Source: Phycisphaeraceae bacterium (GTDB lineage: Bacteria > Planctomycetota > Phycisphaerae > Phycisphaerales > Phycisphaeraceae). From it: 64,000 bases of DNA. How positions within the stretch are numbered: the stretch's first letter is position 1; the number at the start of each line of letters is the position of its first letter. Below, piece after piece: positions 63,428-64,000 of this stretch. The stretch covers positions 1 to 64,000 of the forward strand of contig JAJDCS010000009.1 of NCBI GenBank assembly GCA_029260715.1, read 5' to 3'. The position numbers were made by a program, and so were the translations under genes. The notes beneath the pieces were generated by a model that saw nothing but the letters and a program-made list of their open reading frames with translations, had not been told where the DNA came from and did not search any database.

Positions 63428-64000
63428 GTGTCAGACAAAAAACAACCAGCCGATCCAGACCCCGTCGGGCGACGCGATTTCTTCAGACACGTCCTGCTAG
63501 CGGGGCTGGACCGGGTCGAGCGTGCGGGCCAAGCACTGGAACGACGACTCACAGCCGTATCCAGCCCAGAACCCCCGCCAAGTGAGCAGCCCCGCCATAC
63601 CATCGACCGCTACCTACGCCCGCCCGGCGCGATCCCAGAGCAGGCGTTCGAGCAGACGTGTTCACGTTGCGGAGACTGCGTGCGCGCCTGCCCCGCCCAG
63701 TGCATCACGATACGCCCCGACACCGCCGGCTCCATGCCCTACATCGCACCGAGGGTCTCGCCGTGTGTGGTCTGCGAAGACCTTAGCTGCATGAAAGCAT
63801 GCCCCACCGGCGCGCTGTTATTGGTCGAAGAGCCGTCGCATATCAACATGGGCTTAGCCGTGGTGGACCACGACCGCTGTCTCAGATCACCCCCCGACAA
63901 CGACCAATCCGAACCGCAAGACTGCCGGCTGTGTGTCAAAGACTGCCCCATGGGCGAAGAGGCGATCAAGATCAATGACGATAGCCAAGTGGCGGTTCTT
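63428..64000 (+). CDS. NapG/MauM-type polyferredoxin, truncated by window end
   Basis: The frame opens with a GTG at 63428 and continues for 191 codons to the window end, so the true C-terminus is not seen. The start reads MSDKKQPADPDPVGRRDFFR, where the RRDFFR is a twin-arginine-like motif. It is followed by CSRCGDCVRACPAQC, then CVVCEDLSCMKACPTGALL, then CLRSPPDNDQSEPQDCRLC and VKDCPMGEEAI. These are iron-sulfur sites like those of NapG/MauM. Such proteins move electrons in nitrate or methylamine systems in the periplasm. A GTG start was needed because no ATG opens this frame. Confidence 0.78.
   Translation, partial: MSDKKQPADPDPVGRRDFFRHVLLAGLDRVERAGQALERRLTAVSSPEPPPSEQPRHTIDRYLRPPGAIPEQAFEQTCSRCGDCVRACPAQCITIRPDTAGSMPYIAPRVSPCVVCEDLSCMKACPTGALLLVEEPSHINMGLAVVDHDRCLRSPPDNDQSEPQDCRLCVKDCPMGEEAIKINDDSQVAVL

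Noticed and set aside
1-64000. CRISPR arrays, tRNA and rRNA genes
   Set aside because: No regularly spaced direct repeats and no T-loop/anticodon-arm pattern were seen in the intergenic gaps read by eye; a tRNAscan or Rfam search would be decisive.

Overview
The window looks like a chromosomal segment of a Gram-negative bacterium of the Planctomycetota, most likely a member of the Phycisphaerae. This is inferred from gene types, not from a marker gene. The evidence is a GC-rich genome, two prepilin-type proteins with an N-terminal methylation motif and a C-terminal DG-H type signature, a PEP-CTERM secreted protein, a TMTC-like membrane/TPR protein, a DUF1111 dihaem protein, and an outer-membrane/LPS gene set (heptosyltransferase, heptose bisphosphatase, BamA). 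About 58 protein genes are supported. No rRNA, tRNA or CRISPR array was found.

Layout: 1-1.7 kb is a broken prophage edge. An IS3-family insertion sequence has cut a small phage gene after codon 28, directly downstream of a portal protein gene. 2-7.5 kb holds a sigma-54 activator and an LPS heptose cluster (GT4 and WaaF glycosyltransferases, GmhB with a membrane tail). 7.6-14.4 kb holds thioredoxin reductase, a prepilin, a PEP-CTERM protein behind a cobalamin riboswitch, IspH, BioA and a receiver-domain protein. 14.5-17.6 kb is groES-groEL followed by an AT-rich HAD gene. 17.7-24.8 kb holds threonine synthase, a class-I amidotransferase, LspA, a DksA-like protein, a second prepilin and a LolA-like lipoprotein. 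24.9-40.8 kb is mostly metabolism: glutamate dehydrogenase, ArgC, a SerA-like dehydrogenase, GpsA, UbiA/UbiX and CysC, with endonuclease III, an orphan DNA methyltransferase and SCO1 among them. 40.9-49.8 kb holds DUF1579, a dihaem protein, an M20 dipeptidase, a Rieske protein and GTP-PEPCK. 49.8-51.1 kb is a REP/RAYT island. 51.1-64 kb holds PDH E1 beta and alpha, BamA, an M16-like protein, CoaB, Der, TsaB, a GT4, PanC and the start of a NapG-like polyferredoxin.

Three families of small repeats are superimposed on this housekeeping landscape. The first is six same-orientation palindromic repeats (CGAGCCG...GCGGTC), all in the first 15 kb, one of them inside the leader of a riboswitch-controlled secreted protein. 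The second is a pair of ~104-bp MITE-like elements about 18.7 kb apart in opposite orientation. The third is GTAG-type REPs flanking a RAYT transposase, one of which has become the coding 3' end of an AT-rich gene. The most distinctive functional unit is the cobalamin riboswitch, a long-range complementary pair and the PEP-CTERM protein, a candidate for B12-responsive cell-surface or extracellular function.
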